This document shows, one piece after another, positions 19,156 through 28,670 of a stretch of DNA of 64,000 nucleotides; the first letter of the stretch is position 1; each line of letters starts with the position of its first letter. This stretch comes from Comamonadaceae bacterium (GTDB lineage Bacteria; Pseudomonadota; Gammaproteobacteria; Burkholderiales; Burkholderiaceae_C), in the NCBI GenBank assembly GCA_947455145.1, contig CANGME010000002.1, forward strand, positions 186,001 through 250,000. The letters run 5' to 3'. Below the pieces are notes generated by a model. It had not been told where the DNA came from. It worked only from the letters and a program-made list of their open reading frames with translations, and made no database searches. A program made the position numbers and the translations under genes.

Positions 19156-20292
19156 GTGATGACACGTGACGAACTCGCGGCTTGGTTGCGCCTGTCGCTT
19201 ACCCCTGGTGTTGGGCTAGTCTCAGCGCGCAAACTACTCGCAGCATTCGGACTACCTGAGGCCATCTTCCGCCAACCACTTTCTGCCCTGACGCAAGTCG
19301 TCAGCGTGACGCAGGCCAACGCCTTGCGTTGCGAGCCATCCGAACTGTCAACTCAACTCGATACCACCTGGCAATGGCTGCAAGAGCAACCCACTCAACG
19401 CCAAGTGTTGTCCCTCGGGGACGCAAGCTACCCCGCTGCCCTGCTCAGCATCGAAGATCCGCCCCTGCTGTTGTATGCCTTGGGGCGGCTAGATCAGAGC
19501 ATGGACCCCAGCCGCAGTCTGGCGATTGTGGGTAGTCGCAACCCCACGCCCCAAGGCGCGCTCAATGCCCGCCAATTTGCCAAGTCCTTGCGCCAAGCAG
19601 GCCTGACCATCGTCTCGGGCCTAGCGCTCGGCGTTGACGGCGCGGCACATGAAGGGGCTCTGGACGCTGCCGAGGCTGACACCTCCACGCTGGCCACCAT
19701 TGCCGTGGTGGGCACCGGACTGGACCGCGTCTATCCCAAAAGCCATCACGCCCTGGCCCACCGCATCACCCAGAATGGGTTGATTTTGAGCGAGTACCCC
19801 CTTGGGACACCTCCCGTTTCTGCCAATTTTCCACGGCGAAACCGCCTCATTTCTGGTCTGTCCTGTGGAACCTTGGTGGTTGAAGCAGCCTTAAAGTCGG
19901 GCTCACTCATCACCGCCCGCTTGGCGGCTGAACAAGGCAAGGACGTGTTCGCCATCCCCGGCTCGATCCACGCCACGCAGTCGCACGGTTGTCACGCCTT
20001 GATCCGCCAAGGTGCAAAACTTGTGGAAAACGCACAGGATGTGCTGGAAGACTTACCCAGCTTGGCTCAGTCCAGCCACCTGTCACTCTTTTCTGACGCG
20101 CCAGATGCGCCGCCCGAAGGAGAGAAAGGCTTGCTCGCAGCCCTTGGGTTTGACCCCGTAAGTCTGGACGCCCTGCAAGCACGCACTGGTCTGGACACCC
20201 CCCATTTGCAAGCCAGCCTGATGAGCATGGAACTAGATGGATTGATTGTTAGACTCACAGGCGGGTTGTTTCAGCGCTTGGTTAAAGCCTGA
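19156..20292 (+). CDS. dprA: DNA-processing protein A
   Basis: 378 aa. The Rossmann-like core carries LAIVGSRNPTPQGALNARQF, GLTIVSGLALGVDGAAHEGAL, GTGLDRVYPKSH and FPRRNRLISGLS; an N-terminal helical region (about 1-75) and a C-terminal winged-helix-like region (about 310-378) complete the family architecture. DprA loads RecA on incoming single-stranded DNA during natural transformation. 30 nt after the LysM gene, followed 113 nt later by smg, the standard order. Confidence 0.95.
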   Translation: MMTRDELAAWLRLSLTPGVGLVSARKLLAAFGLPEAIFRQPLSALTQVVSVTQANALRCEPSELSTQLDTTWQWLQEQPTQRQVLSLGDASYPAALLSIEDPPLLLYALGRLDQSMDPSRSLAIVGSRNPTPQGALNARQFAKSLRQAGLTIVSGLALGVDGAAHEGALDAAEADTSTLATIAVVGTGLDRVYPKSHHALAHRITQNGLILSEYPLGTPPVSANFPRRNRLISGLSCGTLVVEAALKSGSLITARLAAEQGKDVFAIPGSIHATQSHGCHALIRQGAKLVENAQDVLEDLPSLAQSSHLSLFSDAPDAPPEGEKGLLAALGFDPVSLDALQARTGLDTPHLQASLMSMELDGLIVRLTGGLFQRLVKA

Positions 20293-20405
20293 TGCTCAAC
20301 GATCCGAATGCAGTGAGCAACCTGCGAAGCATACCCACAATTTGACCGTTTTCCGCCCTTTAAATTGTCCGCACTAACGTCAACTTTGTGCGATATATTG
20401 AGGGC

Positions 20406-20903
20406 ATGTTCAATGTCCTTGTTTATGTTTACGAAAATTATTGGCATGGAGCTGCCTGCCCTGAATTATCTCGGCTCGAACGCAAGCTCAATGCCGTTGG
20501 ATTTGAATCCGATGAGATCCGTGACGCAATTCAGTGGCTTGATGGCTTGAACTTGGCCGCCCAAGGCACGCAAAGACAAGGCAACCCACTAAACCAAGAC
20601 TCGGATAAAGCCTTAACCATTCAACAATCACCCATCAGTTTGCGTGTGTATTCGCTCGCTGAGCAAGATCAGTTGGGAACGATCGGTCTGGGCTTTATCA
20701 GTTTTCTGGAGTCTGCGGGCGTACTGCCCCCTGAGATGCGAGAGATCGTGATCGACCGCGCCATGATCATCGAGGAAAATATGATTTCGCTTGAGAACTT
20801 GAAACTCATCATCCTGATGGTTTATTGGAGCTTGGGCGAAGAGCCAGACGCCCTGATTCTTGACGAACTAAGCGACGACAAGAGCACGCGAACAGCCCAT
20901 TGA
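20406..20903 (+). CDS. smg: Smg family protein (DUF494)
   Basis: 165 aa. MFNVLVYVYENYWHG is the hallmark N-terminus of the family; I chose this ATG over one six codons upstream for that reason. The rest, with DEIRDAIQWLDGL and the C-terminal ILDELSDD, fits DUF494. Function unknown; the gene is regularly found after dprA, and usually before topA. Here topA is absent and the convergent DUF1631 gene follows 31 nt later, so the usual synteny is broken. Confidence 0.9.
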   Translation: MFNVLVYVYENYWHGAACPELSRLERKLNAVGFESDEIRDAIQWLDGLNLAAQGTQRQGNPLNQDSDKALTIQQSPISLRVYSLAEQDQLGTIGLGFISFLESAGVLPPEMREIVIDRAMIIEENMISLENLKLIILMVYWSLGEEPDALILDELSDDKSTRTAH

Positions 20904-20934
20904 GGTCCTCCACTCCCGCCAAGAGCAGTGTTAT

Positions 20935-23196
20935 TCAAATCAACAATAGTTCGGGGTTCGCTTCAAGTTGACTGAGCGCCTCTCGCGTGGCTCGAACGGT
21001 CAAAGGTTCTGCCTCCATTGGCACCATTAATCCCACCTGTAAATAAGCTGCAAGCCGCTTGGACTGAAACATAACGCAGTGCGCGTCTGCCCGCGAGAAA
21101 AGGTAAAGGTGCTTGTGGTCACTACACCAAACAAATTGAACCTGCGTGGTGATGCCGTTGTGGTTTAACGTGAACCAAGACCCTGTTTGCAAGGACTGCG
21201 TCCACTTCATCATCTCTGGCGTGGTTTTGACGCCGCCATTGACAACCACCTCAATCGTGGCGGCTTCCTTGCCCAGCATCATCTCTATTGTTTTTGCACT
21301 AAGCTCAATATCGTCATCGCTCGAGTCACTGACATAGTTTTCCAGTTGCGCTAACTGGGCCGTCAAAATATCCAAGCTTGCTTTGGGAATGGCCTGCGCC
21401 TTGGACAAAAAGGCATTTGCCAAGGTTGTACTAACCATTTTGATATGCTCTTCCTGTTCGGAAAGCGGCAAGCTTAATAGCGACATGCCCACGCGCAAGC
21501 TCCCCAACAACGGCGGCAATTGCTGCATCGCCCGGGCGCGATCGAGTCGCTTGCCCTTTGCACCTGCCAAGCGCACAAGATCCACGGCGGTTTTTTTAAA
21601 CATCATGGTCTGCTCATGCTGTGGCCCTTGGCGCACAGCGGCTACGGCCAATGCCTCAGCCCAGACCTTAAACAAGAAACTACGGATCGCATCACCCACT
21701 TGCATGTCCTGCAACAGTTTACGGATCTCAATGGTGTACTGGATGGTCAGGGTTTCTTTGTGTTCGACTTGCTGTGCAACAGTTTTGAGCCGCTCTGAAG
21801 CCCCTTTGCCCGCCAAAAACTGAGCCAAAAAAACCTGGAACTCTTCCAGCATAAGTTGAAAGACTTTTTTTCCGGTTTCCGGGTACTGCTCAATCACTTG
21901 AACAATACGTTTGATTTCTGTCTCCAGTGCCACAGCGCTGACGTCAGCAGCATCAAACCCCATGGCACAAGACCCCATCCGGTCTATCAGTTGACGTGCT
22001 GGATGATCTAGAGAGCCAACCAGGCTGGAATCTGCCAATGCCAACCGAAGCACAGGCATTTGCAGACGCGCAAACCAAAGGCGAATCGTGGGCACAATGC
22101 GCGATTCCGCCAAAATAGACTGAAACATGAGCGCCACAACTTCAATTGTCGCCTTATCGTTTGTAGATTGAGTCTTTTTCTTGATCTCAGCCGATTTTTC
22201 TCGTAGTTGCTTGGCAAAGCGGGCAACGCTCTCATGGTTGTATTTACCCTCTGTCGCCTCTTGATCCGCATAAAGCCGCATGAATTTAGATTCATGCTCC
22301 ACAACTTTCATCAAGGCTGGAGATGTCGGTCGAAAAGGCATCGGGCGTGTTTTGACCTGAGGATTGCTGTGGCTGCTTAAGAGCCTATGAAGCTGTTCGA
22401 TCAGGGACACCTGCTGATTTCCGCGCCCAGACGAGGCCGAAGATCCGCCTTCTAGCGGCTCACGGTCTACGCGCGACGTAGGAGGGGAGGGCCTCGCGAC
22501 AACTGTGCTACCTGTGTCTAATTTCGATGCCCTTATCGTCGCGACAGGAATGTAATTGAACCGGTGATTGGGCTCGATGACTGGCATCACCTTGTGTTGA
22601 ATCAACTGCTCGTTGCAAAGGATATAGATCCGCGTGAAGTTCTCGCTCAAATGGCGGGTCACCACCTCATTCATCAACGGCCATATCAGCAAAGACATGC
22701 CGCCATTGGCCCATTCGTCCAACATCAAGCTTATTGGGATCTCCGGGTTGAGCAGATCATGCTCATCGAGCTTGCTACCCATCAAAAACTGGACGCGCAA
22801 AAACAAATCTTCAAGGGGCACGCCGACCTTCTCCTTCACCTCGAGCGCAATGCGTGACGAAAGGATAATGTTTTCTACTTTTTCTGTGCCCACCAAAGCC
22901 AGCTCGTTTAAGGTGAGCTGCACCTTAGGCTTGCTTTGCATCTCGGGTTTGAGCGCAGACTGCCATGCCTTTTGGGTAGCCTCAATCCATGCAGCACGGG
23001 CGCTTTGGTACTGCGTCCAGTAATCACGCTTGTTTTGACGTTCGCTCAAAGTTCCGGCCTGATTCATCAGCTGGGTCAACCGGGTGTTCACCACACCGCC
23101 CAGCTCCACCAGCAAACGACTCAGTTCATAGGCGTAGCCCGCGCGCACCTGTTCTACCAGTTGGGCTCGTTGCTCCGCGGTGAACTGTGGGTCCAT
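20935..23196 (-). CDS. DUF1631 family protein
   Basis: 753 aa soluble, mostly helical protein. Features resemble DUF1631: the central segment with LALVGTEKVENIILSSRIA, a polar linker at about 225-285 rich in Ser, Pro and Gly, and a C-terminal PilZ-like beta section (WFTLNHNGITTQVQFVWCSD to HLYLFSRADAHCVMFQ). Some DUF1631 proteins have been linked to cyclic-di-GMP-type regulation through this PilZ-like end, but ligand binding cannot be judged here. It lies 20 nt downstream of secF on the same strand and may be its operon's last gene. Confidence 0.82.
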   Translation of the reverse strand: MDPQFTAEQRAQLVEQVRAGYAYELSRLLVELGGVVNTRLTQLMNQAGTLSERQNKRDYWTQYQSARAAWIEATQKAWQSALKPEMQSKPKVQLTLNELALVGTEKVENIILSSRIALEVKEKVGVPLEDLFLRVQFLMGSKLDEHDLLNPEIPISLMLDEWANGGMSLLIWPLMNEVVTRHLSENFTRIYILCNEQLIQHKVMPVIEPNHRFNYIPVATIRASKLDTGSTVVARPSPPTSRVDREPLEGGSSASSGRGNQQVSLIEQLHRLLSSHSNPQVKTRPMPFRPTSPALMKVVEHESKFMRLYADQEATEGKYNHESVARFAKQLREKSAEIKKKTQSTNDKATIEVVALMFQSILAESRIVPTIRLWFARLQMPVLRLALADSSLVGSLDHPARQLIDRMGSCAMGFDAADVSAVALETEIKRIVQVIEQYPETGKKVFQLMLEEFQVFLAQFLAGKGASERLKTVAQQVEHKETLTIQYTIEIRKLLQDMQVGDAIRSFLFKVWAEALAVAAVRQGPQHEQTMMFKKTAVDLVRLAGAKGKRLDRARAMQQLPPLLGSLRVGMSLLSLPLSEQEEHIKMVSTTLANAFLSKAQAIPKASLDILTAQLAQLENYVSDSSDDDIELSAKTIEMMLGKEAATIEVVVNGGVKTTPEMMKWTQSLQTGSWFTLNHNGITTQVQFVWCSDHKHLYLFSRADAHCVMFQSKRLAAYLQVGLMVPMEAEPLTVRATREALSQLEANPELLLI

Positions 23197-23216
23197 GAGG
23201 CGTCTGCGTCGTTGGC

Positions 23217-24173
23217 TTAGGCCACGGCACCTGCATTAGGGTCATTCGGGTCTTCGTCTTTGCGACCCGGCGTCACTTTGACCAGGTCTTCCCGACGAAT
23301 GCCCAGCCACATGGCAATGGCTGCGGCCACGAACACCGAGGAATAAATACCGAACAAAATGCCAATGGTCAGGGCCAAGGCAAAGTAGTGCAGCGTGGGG
23401 CCACCGAACAGCAGCATGGACAGCACCATCAGCTGCGTGCAGCCGTGGGTGATGATGGTGCGACTGATGGTGGAGGTGATGGCGTTGTTGATGACTTCCA
23501 CCGTGTTCATCTTGCGAAAGCGGCGGAAGTTCTCGCGGATCCGGTCAAAAATCACCACCGACTCATTCACCGAGTAGCCCAGGACAGCCAGCACCGCCGC
23601 CAACACGGGCAGCGAAAACTCCCACTGGAAGTAAGCGAAGAAGCCCAGGATGATGATCACGTCATGCAAGTTGGCAACGATGGCCGAGACTGCGTATTTC
23701 CATTCAAAGCGCATCGCCAAGTAAATCATGATGCCGACGATCACAAAGGCCAGCGCCTTGAGGCCGTCAGTGGCCAGCTCGTCGCCCACCTGGGGACCCA
23801 CAAACTCGGTACGGCGCATGGTGGCCGAAGCGTCCGCCACTTTCAGCGCCGCAAGTACTTTGTCGCTTTGCTGGGCTGAACTTACGCCCTTGGTGGCGGG
23901 CATGCGGATCAGCACATCACGCGCGGTGCCAAAGTTTTGCACCTGCACATCATTAAAGCCCAGGTTCGCCACCGTGCCGCGCACAGCGTTCAGATCGGCA
24001 GGCTGCGAGTAACTCACCTCCATCAACGTGCCGCCGGTGAACTCCACCGACAGGTGCAGGCCGCGTGTGAACAGGAAGAACACTGCCGCCAAGAAGGTCA
24101 GCAACGAGATCAGGTTGAAAATGATGGCATGCCGCATGAACGGAATGTCGCGCCGGATTTTGAAGAATTCCAT
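23217..24173 (-). CDS. secF: Protein translocase subunit SecF
   Basis: 318 aa inner-membrane protein. First membrane segment at about 17-38, a periplasmic loop beginning with VEFTGGTLMEV, then five membrane segments including GVNESVV-like GYSVNESVVIFDRIRENFR and FALALTIGILFGIYSSVFVA. With SecD and YajC it uses the proton gradient to help pull exported proteins out of the SecYEG channel. Five nt downstream of secD. Confidence 0.97.
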   Translation of the reverse strand: MEFFKIRRDIPFMRHAIIFNLISLLTFLAAVFFLFTRGLHLSVEFTGGTLMEVSYSQPADLNAVRGTVANLGFNDVQVQNFGTARDVLIRMPATKGVSSAQQSDKVLAALKVADASATMRRTEFVGPQVGDELATDGLKALAFVIVGIMIYLAMRFEWKYAVSAIVANLHDVIIILGFFAYFQWEFSLPVLAAVLAVLGYSVNESVVIFDRIRENFRRFRKMNTVEVINNAITSTISRTIITHGCTQLMVLSMLLFGGPTLHYFALALTIGILFGIYSSVFVAAAIAMWLGIRREDLVKVTPGRKDEDPNDPNAGAVA

Positions 24174-24178
24174 GGTGT

Positions 24179-26074
24179 TCAGCCCAAGTCAGATTTAGAA
24201 GGCAAAGGCGGAGCATCACTCGGCGCACGCCAGACCGTACCAATTGACACGGTCTTGAGCTTTTTCTGGCGCCCGTACCAGAGGTTGACCAGACCACGCG
24301 AGAAGAAGACCCCGGAAAACATGCTGGTCAAAATGCCCAGCACGTGCACCACGGCAAAGCCGCGCACCGGGCCGGAGCCAAAGGCCAACAAGGCCAGACC
24401 CGCGATCAGCGTCGTCACGTTGGAGTCCAAAATCGTGGCCCAGGCGCGGTCGTAGCCCGCATGGATGGCCGCTTGTGGTGAGGCCCCATTGCGCAGTTCT
24501 TCACGCACGCGCTCGTTGATCAGCACGTTGGCGTCAATCGCCATGCCTAGCACCAATGCCATAGCGGCCATGCCCGGCAGGGTGAGGGTGGCTTGCAACA
24601 TGGACAACACCGCCACCAGCAGCAGCAGGTTGACGCCCAGCGCCACGCTAGAGAACACGCCAAACAGCATGTAATACACACACATGAACACCGCCACAGC
24701 CGCAAAGCCCCAGCTCACGCTGGCAAAGCCCTTGGCAATGTTCTCAGCGCCCAGGCTCGGGCCAATGGTGCGCTCCTCGATGATTTCCATTGGCGCAGCC
24801 AGCGAACCAGCGCGCAACAACAAGGCCGTGTCGTGCGCCTCCACCGTGCTCATTCGGCCAGAGATTTGCACCCGACCACCCGCAATTTCAGAGCGAATCA
24901 CCGGCGCGGTGACCACTTCGCCCTTGCCTTTTTCAAACAAGATGATGGCCATGCGCTTGCCAATGCTCTCGCGCGTCACGTCCTTAAAGATGCGCGCGCC
25001 TTTGGCGTCCAACGTCAAGTGCACGGCAGCCTCTTGCGTCTGGCTGTCAAAGCCGGGTTGCGCGTCGGTCAGGTTCTCACCCGTCAAGATGACTTGCTTC
25101 TTGACGATCACCGGCTGACCGCTACGCTCCAAAAATCGCTCACTGCCAAATGGCACAGGGCCGGTGCCGCCTTCAGCCGCGCGGGCCTCGCCGCTCTCGT
25201 CCACCATGCGCACTTCCAGCGTGGCGGTGCGACCCAAAATGTCCTTGGCCTTGGCCGTGTCTTGCACGCCGGGCAACTGCACCACGATGCGGTCCAAGCC
25301 CTGCTGCTGAATCACCGGCTCGGCCACGCCCAGCTCGTTGATGCGGTTGTGCAGGGTGGTGATGTTTTGCTTCAGAGCCTGGTCTTGGACCGTGCGGGCT
25401 GCCACGGGCTTGATAGTGGCACTCAACTTGAAGTCGCTGCCCTCAGGGGCGTCTTCCATTTGCAAGTCGGTGAACTGCTCCAGCATCACGCGCTTGGCCG
25501 CGTCCAGCGTGGCCAAGTCACGAAAGCGCAACTCGATAGTCTGGCCATTGCGGCTGATGCCGCCATGGCGCACATTTTTCTCGCGCAAGGCAGTGCGGAT
25601 GTCACCGGTCAAGGATTCGACTTTTTTTGTCAGCGCCGCAGGCATGTCCACCTGCAGCATGAAGTGCACGCCGCCGCGCAAGTCCAGTCCCAGGTACATG
25701 GGTGCGGCCTTCAGTGAAGTCAACCAAGCCGGTGAGCGTGCCACCAGATTTAGGGCCACCACATAAGACGGGCTGCCCGCGTCAGGCACTAGGGATTTTT
25801 GAATCGCGTCTTTGGCCCGCAACTGCGTGTCGGTGGAATCAAATCGCACCCGCAAAGAGGCGCCTTCGATGCCGATGGCGTCAAAGGTAAGGCCCACCGC
25901 CTTCAAAGCCTCTTCAACCCGCGCTTGGGTGCTGCTATCGACCTTGGCGCTGGCCTTGGCTGCTGACACCTGCACCGCCGGTGCTTCACCAAAAAAGTTA
26001 GGCAGGGTGTAGAGCGCGCCCACCAGCAAAGCGATCACGATGATCGCGTATTTCCACACCGGGTAACGATTCAT
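24179..26074 (-). CDS. secD: Protein translocase subunit SecD
   Basis: 631 aa. N-terminal membrane segment (YAIIVIALLVGALYTLPNFF), the D1 signature GLDLRGGVHFMLQVD, a large periplasmic region (about 130-445) and five C-terminal membrane helices with GMAIDANVLINERVREE. Partner of SecF in post-translocational pulling of secreted proteins. Start codon 14 nt after yajC's stop. Confidence 0.97.
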   Translation of the reverse strand: MNRYPVWKYAIIVIALLVGALYTLPNFFGEAPAVQVSAAKASAKVDSSTQARVEEALKAVGLTFDAIGIEGASLRVRFDSTDTQLRAKDAIQKSLVPDAGSPSYVVALNLVARSPAWLTSLKAAPMYLGLDLRGGVHFMLQVDMPAALTKKVESLTGDIRTALREKNVRHGGISRNGQTIELRFRDLATLDAAKRVMLEQFTDLQMEDAPEGSDFKLSATIKPVAARTVQDQALKQNITTLHNRINELGVAEPVIQQQGLDRIVVQLPGVQDTAKAKDILGRTATLEVRMVDESGEARAAEGGTGPVPFGSERFLERSGQPVIVKKQVILTGENLTDAQPGFDSQTQEAAVHLTLDAKGARIFKDVTRESIGKRMAIILFEKGKGEVVTAPVIRSEIAGGRVQISGRMSTVEAHDTALLLRAGSLAAPMEIIEERTIGPSLGAENIAKGFASVSWGFAAVAVFMCVYYMLFGVFSSVALGVNLLLLVAVLSMLQATLTLPGMAAMALVLGMAIDANVLINERVREELRNGASPQAAIHAGYDRAWATILDSNVTTLIAGLALLAFGSGPVRGFAVVHVLGILTSMFSGVFFSRGLVNLWYGRQKKLKTVSIGTVWRAPSDAPPLPSKSDLG

Positions 26075-26088
26075 GATGATTTGGCGCT

Positions 26089-26421
26089 TTACTTGATAGA
26101 GCCTTTGGGCAGCACTTGCACCACGGCGCTGCGCTGGACTTGGATCTCAACACCCGCAGCAATCTCCACGCTCAAAAAGCTTTCACCCATTTTGGTGACC
26201 CGGCCGAGCAGGCCACCGGCAGTCACCACCTCGTCGCCCTTGGCCAGCGCATCGACCATGCTGCGGTGCTCTTTTTGCTTTTTCATCTGGGGGCGGATCA
26301 TGACGAAATACAACACCACAAACATCAACACCAAAGGCAGCATGCCCATGAGTGAATCTTGCAAAGACCCGCCTGCGGCTGCGGCGGGGGCGGTTTGGGC
26401 TAAAGCGGACGAAATAAACAT
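26089..26421 (-). CDS. yajC: Preprotein translocase auxiliary subunit YajC
   Basis: 110 aa with one membrane segment (MLPLVLMFVVLYFVMIRPQM) and the conserved cytoplasmic tail (KGDEVVTAGGLLGRVTKM). Chosen start 26421 is preceded by GGAG at 7-8 nt; the frame extends 22 codons further upstream without similarity. First gene of yajC-secD-secF. The usual upstream partners queA and tgt are not next door: a TRAP operon lies there instead. Confidence 0.95.
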   Translation of the reverse strand: MFISSALAQTAPAAAAGGSLQDSLMGMLPLVLMFVVLYFVMIRPQMKKQKEHRSMVDALAKGDEVVTAGGLLGRVTKMGESFLSVEIAAGVEIQVQRSAVVQVLPKGSIK

Positions 26422-26729
26422 GGGGAACTCCACGAAAAAATAAGGGTATGGATCTGTAGGGGCCACTGAAAAGCCCCGTGCAAACAACCTGTCATTGTAT
26501 GCGGGGCCACCCTCTCCTAGACGAGGGAATCCTAAAGCCCCTTAATCCGATTCCGGGCTCTATCCATGCGCCTTGCGCGTCACGTTTTTTTGTCGCTGAT
26601 CGCCTGCCAAATGGGATGGCTGCACTGGCGACGTCATTAAATGCTTTTCAGTCCCCATGACTATAAAAAAAGGGGTGCTACTGTACCCCTTTTTTTGCCA
26701 GCCCAATTTAATTGGGCGCATCTTTGTCT
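26422..26729. other. Intergenic region upstream of yajC
   Basis: 308 bp without a convincing gene. It contains a bidirectional intrinsic terminator (26665-26696) and a small hairpin formed by GGGGC and GCCCC around 26458-26475 upstream of yajC. The yajC promoter is expected here; no clear -35/-10 pair was assigned. Confidence 0.6.
26665..26696. terminator. Intrinsic terminator downstream of the TRAP operon
   Basis: Stem AAAAAAAGGGGT pairs with ACCCCTTTTTTT around an eight-base loop; the A-tract/T-tract makes it functional in both directions. It lies 34 nt after the dctM stop codon on the minus strand, so it should end the TRAP transcript before yajC. Confidence 0.88.
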
Positions 26730-28670
26730 TTACTTGTACAACACACTCGGCAACCACAGGCCAATGGCAGGGAAGATGTAGAGCATTGCCAAGGCAAACA
26801 CCTGAATGGCCATGAAAGGCAACATTCCCAGGAAGATCTGATTCAGCGTCACATGCGGGGGCGAGACGCCTTTCAAGTAAAACGCTGCCATCGCCACCGG
26901 TGGTGAGAGGAATGCCGTTTGCAGATTCAAGGCAACCAACAGGCCAAAGAAAAGAGGGTCAATGTTGAAGTGCGGCAGCAGGGGGATGAAGATCGGCATG
27001 AAAATCACGATGATCTCAGTCCACTCCAGCGGCCAGCCCAGCAAGAAAATAATGGCCTGGGCCAGCAGCATGAACTGCACCGGCGTCAGATCCATCGACA
27101 GCACCCACTGATTGATCAACTCTTGGCCACCCAGCAAGGCAAAGGCGGCAGAGAAGATGCTGGAACCCACAAACAACCAGCACACCATGGCGCTGGTCTT
27201 GGCTGTGAGGTACACCGACTCCCGAACCACGCCGATATTCAAGCGCCGGTAGGCCGCCGCCAAAATCAAGCCCCCCATTGAGCCCATGGCCGCCGCTTCA
27301 GTCGGCGTGGCCAAGCCAAACACAATGGTACCGAGCACAGCCAAAATCAACATTGCCAGCGGGAAGAATGACTCCAGCAGCATTTTGAAGATTTCAAGAC
27401 GCGCGAACGTGAAGATGGCATAAAACACGGCCAAGGCAGCCGCACCAAGTCCGAAGGTGATCCACCAGCCCATCGGTGCGGGCACTCGCTCTGCTGAGGC
27501 TTGCTCGGCTGATGCGGGCTTGGACTCCGCCACAGGAGCTGCAGGGGCAGGTGCAGCCACGGCAGCGGCTGGCTTTTCAGGTTCGGCTGTTGCAGAGGTT
27601 GCAGCATCGGGTTTACCTGCTTCAGCGGGTGGCTCTTGCAAGCCGCCGCTCTCGGTCTGGCTAGCTTCGTCGCTGAACCCGGTGCCCATTTCAACCACAT
27701 CGGACGACACGACTTCGACAGGGGCTGTCACCATGCGGTAGGTCAAACCCATAGCCATGGTGAAGACCAAGGCAGGCAGCAGCGCAACGAACAACTGGGT
27801 CAAGATCGTGCGGTTAGGCACGTTAAGCTTGAGGCTGCCATTGAGCGAGCCGACCAAACCACGCAGCACGTTGTTGCTGAAGGTTGTGGAGATTTTTTCT
27901 GCATAAGGTGGCAATGCAACCTTGCGATCTTCCTCCGACAGAGGGGGTGCCAGACTCGGCTTAAGCTTGGCCACAATAATGATGTAACCCACATACAGCC
28001 CAGCCAGCATGATGCCGGGGAAGAAGGCACCTGCGTACAGCTTGACCACCGAAACACCAGCCGTTGCGCCATAGACAATCAACAGCACCGAGGGTGGAAT
28101 CAAGATACCCAAACAGCCGCCTGCCGTAATGGCGCCTGCAGCCAGACGCGTGCTGTAACCCGCTTTGAGCATGGCTGGCATAGCCAGCAAGCCCATCAGG
28201 GTCACCACAGCGCCGACGATGCCGGTGGCTGTGGCAAACACGGCACAGGTGATGACGGTGGCAACCGCCAACGAACCCGGCACCCTGGCCATGGCCAGAT
28301 GCAAGCTCTTGAACAGCTTTTCGATCAAGTTGGCACGTTCAACCAAGTAGCCCATGAAAACGAACAACGGGATCGAGATCAGCACGTCGTTCGACATCAC
28401 GGAGTAGGCCCGCTGTACCATCAAGTCCAGCGTTTGCTGTACCGCCAAGTCCGGGTTTTGACTTCGGAAAGCCAACCAAGCGAACATCATGCCCATGCCC
28501 ATCAGGGTAAAGGCGGTTGGGAAGCCCATCATGATGGCCACCACGATCAGACCCAGCATCAACAAACCCAAATGACCGTTGGTCATTTGCGAAGGCGCTG
28601 GCATCAGCACAAAAACCCCAATAACCACCCCAATCAGGATGGTGAGGCCAAACCAAATTTCTTTTTTCAC
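26730..28670 (-). CDS. dctM: TRAP transporter large permease (DctM) with long Ala/Pro-rich loop
   Basis: 646 aa inner-membrane subunit of a tripartite ATP-independent periplasmic transporter. Around 430 aa is normal. The extra length includes a polar, Ala/Pro/Glu-rich stretch at residues about 312-400 (EPPAEAGKPDAATSATAEPE and similar), flanked by additional hydrophobic helices at about 290-312 and 402-420. Core family regions are present on both sides: PSVLLIVYGATAGVSVVKLY and ATPTEAAAMGSMGGLIL. The start overlaps the dctQ stop by 4 nt. The loop is probably a linker outside the transport core (inference). Confidence 0.92.
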   Translation of the reverse strand: MKKEIWFGLTILIGVVIGVFVLMPAPSQMTNGHLGLLMLGLIVVAIMMGFPTAFTLMGMGMMFAWLAFRSQNPDLAVQQTLDLMVQRAYSVMSNDVLISIPLFVFMGYLVERANLIEKLFKSLHLAMARVPGSLAVATVITCAVFATATGIVGAVVTLMGLLAMPAMLKAGYSTRLAAGAITAGGCLGILIPPSVLLIVYGATAGVSVVKLYAGAFFPGIMLAGLYVGYIIIVAKLKPSLAPPLSEEDRKVALPPYAEKISTTFSNNVLRGLVGSLNGSLKLNVPNRTILTQLFVALLPALVFTMAMGLTYRMVTAPVEVVSSDVVEMGTGFSDEASQTESGGLQEPPAEAGKPDAATSATAEPEKPAAAVAAPAPAAPVAESKPASAEQASAERVPAPMGWWITFGLGAAALAVFYAIFTFARLEIFKMLLESFFPLAMLILAVLGTIVFGLATPTEAAAMGSMGGLILAAAYRRLNIGVVRESVYLTAKTSAMVCWLFVGSSIFSAAFALLGGQELINQWVLSMDLTPVQFMLLAQAIIFLLGWPLEWTEIIVIFMPIFIPLLPHFNIDPLFFGLLVALNLQTAFLSPPVAMAAFYLKGVSPPHVTLNQIFLGMLPFMAIQVFALAMLYIFPAIGLWLPSVLYK

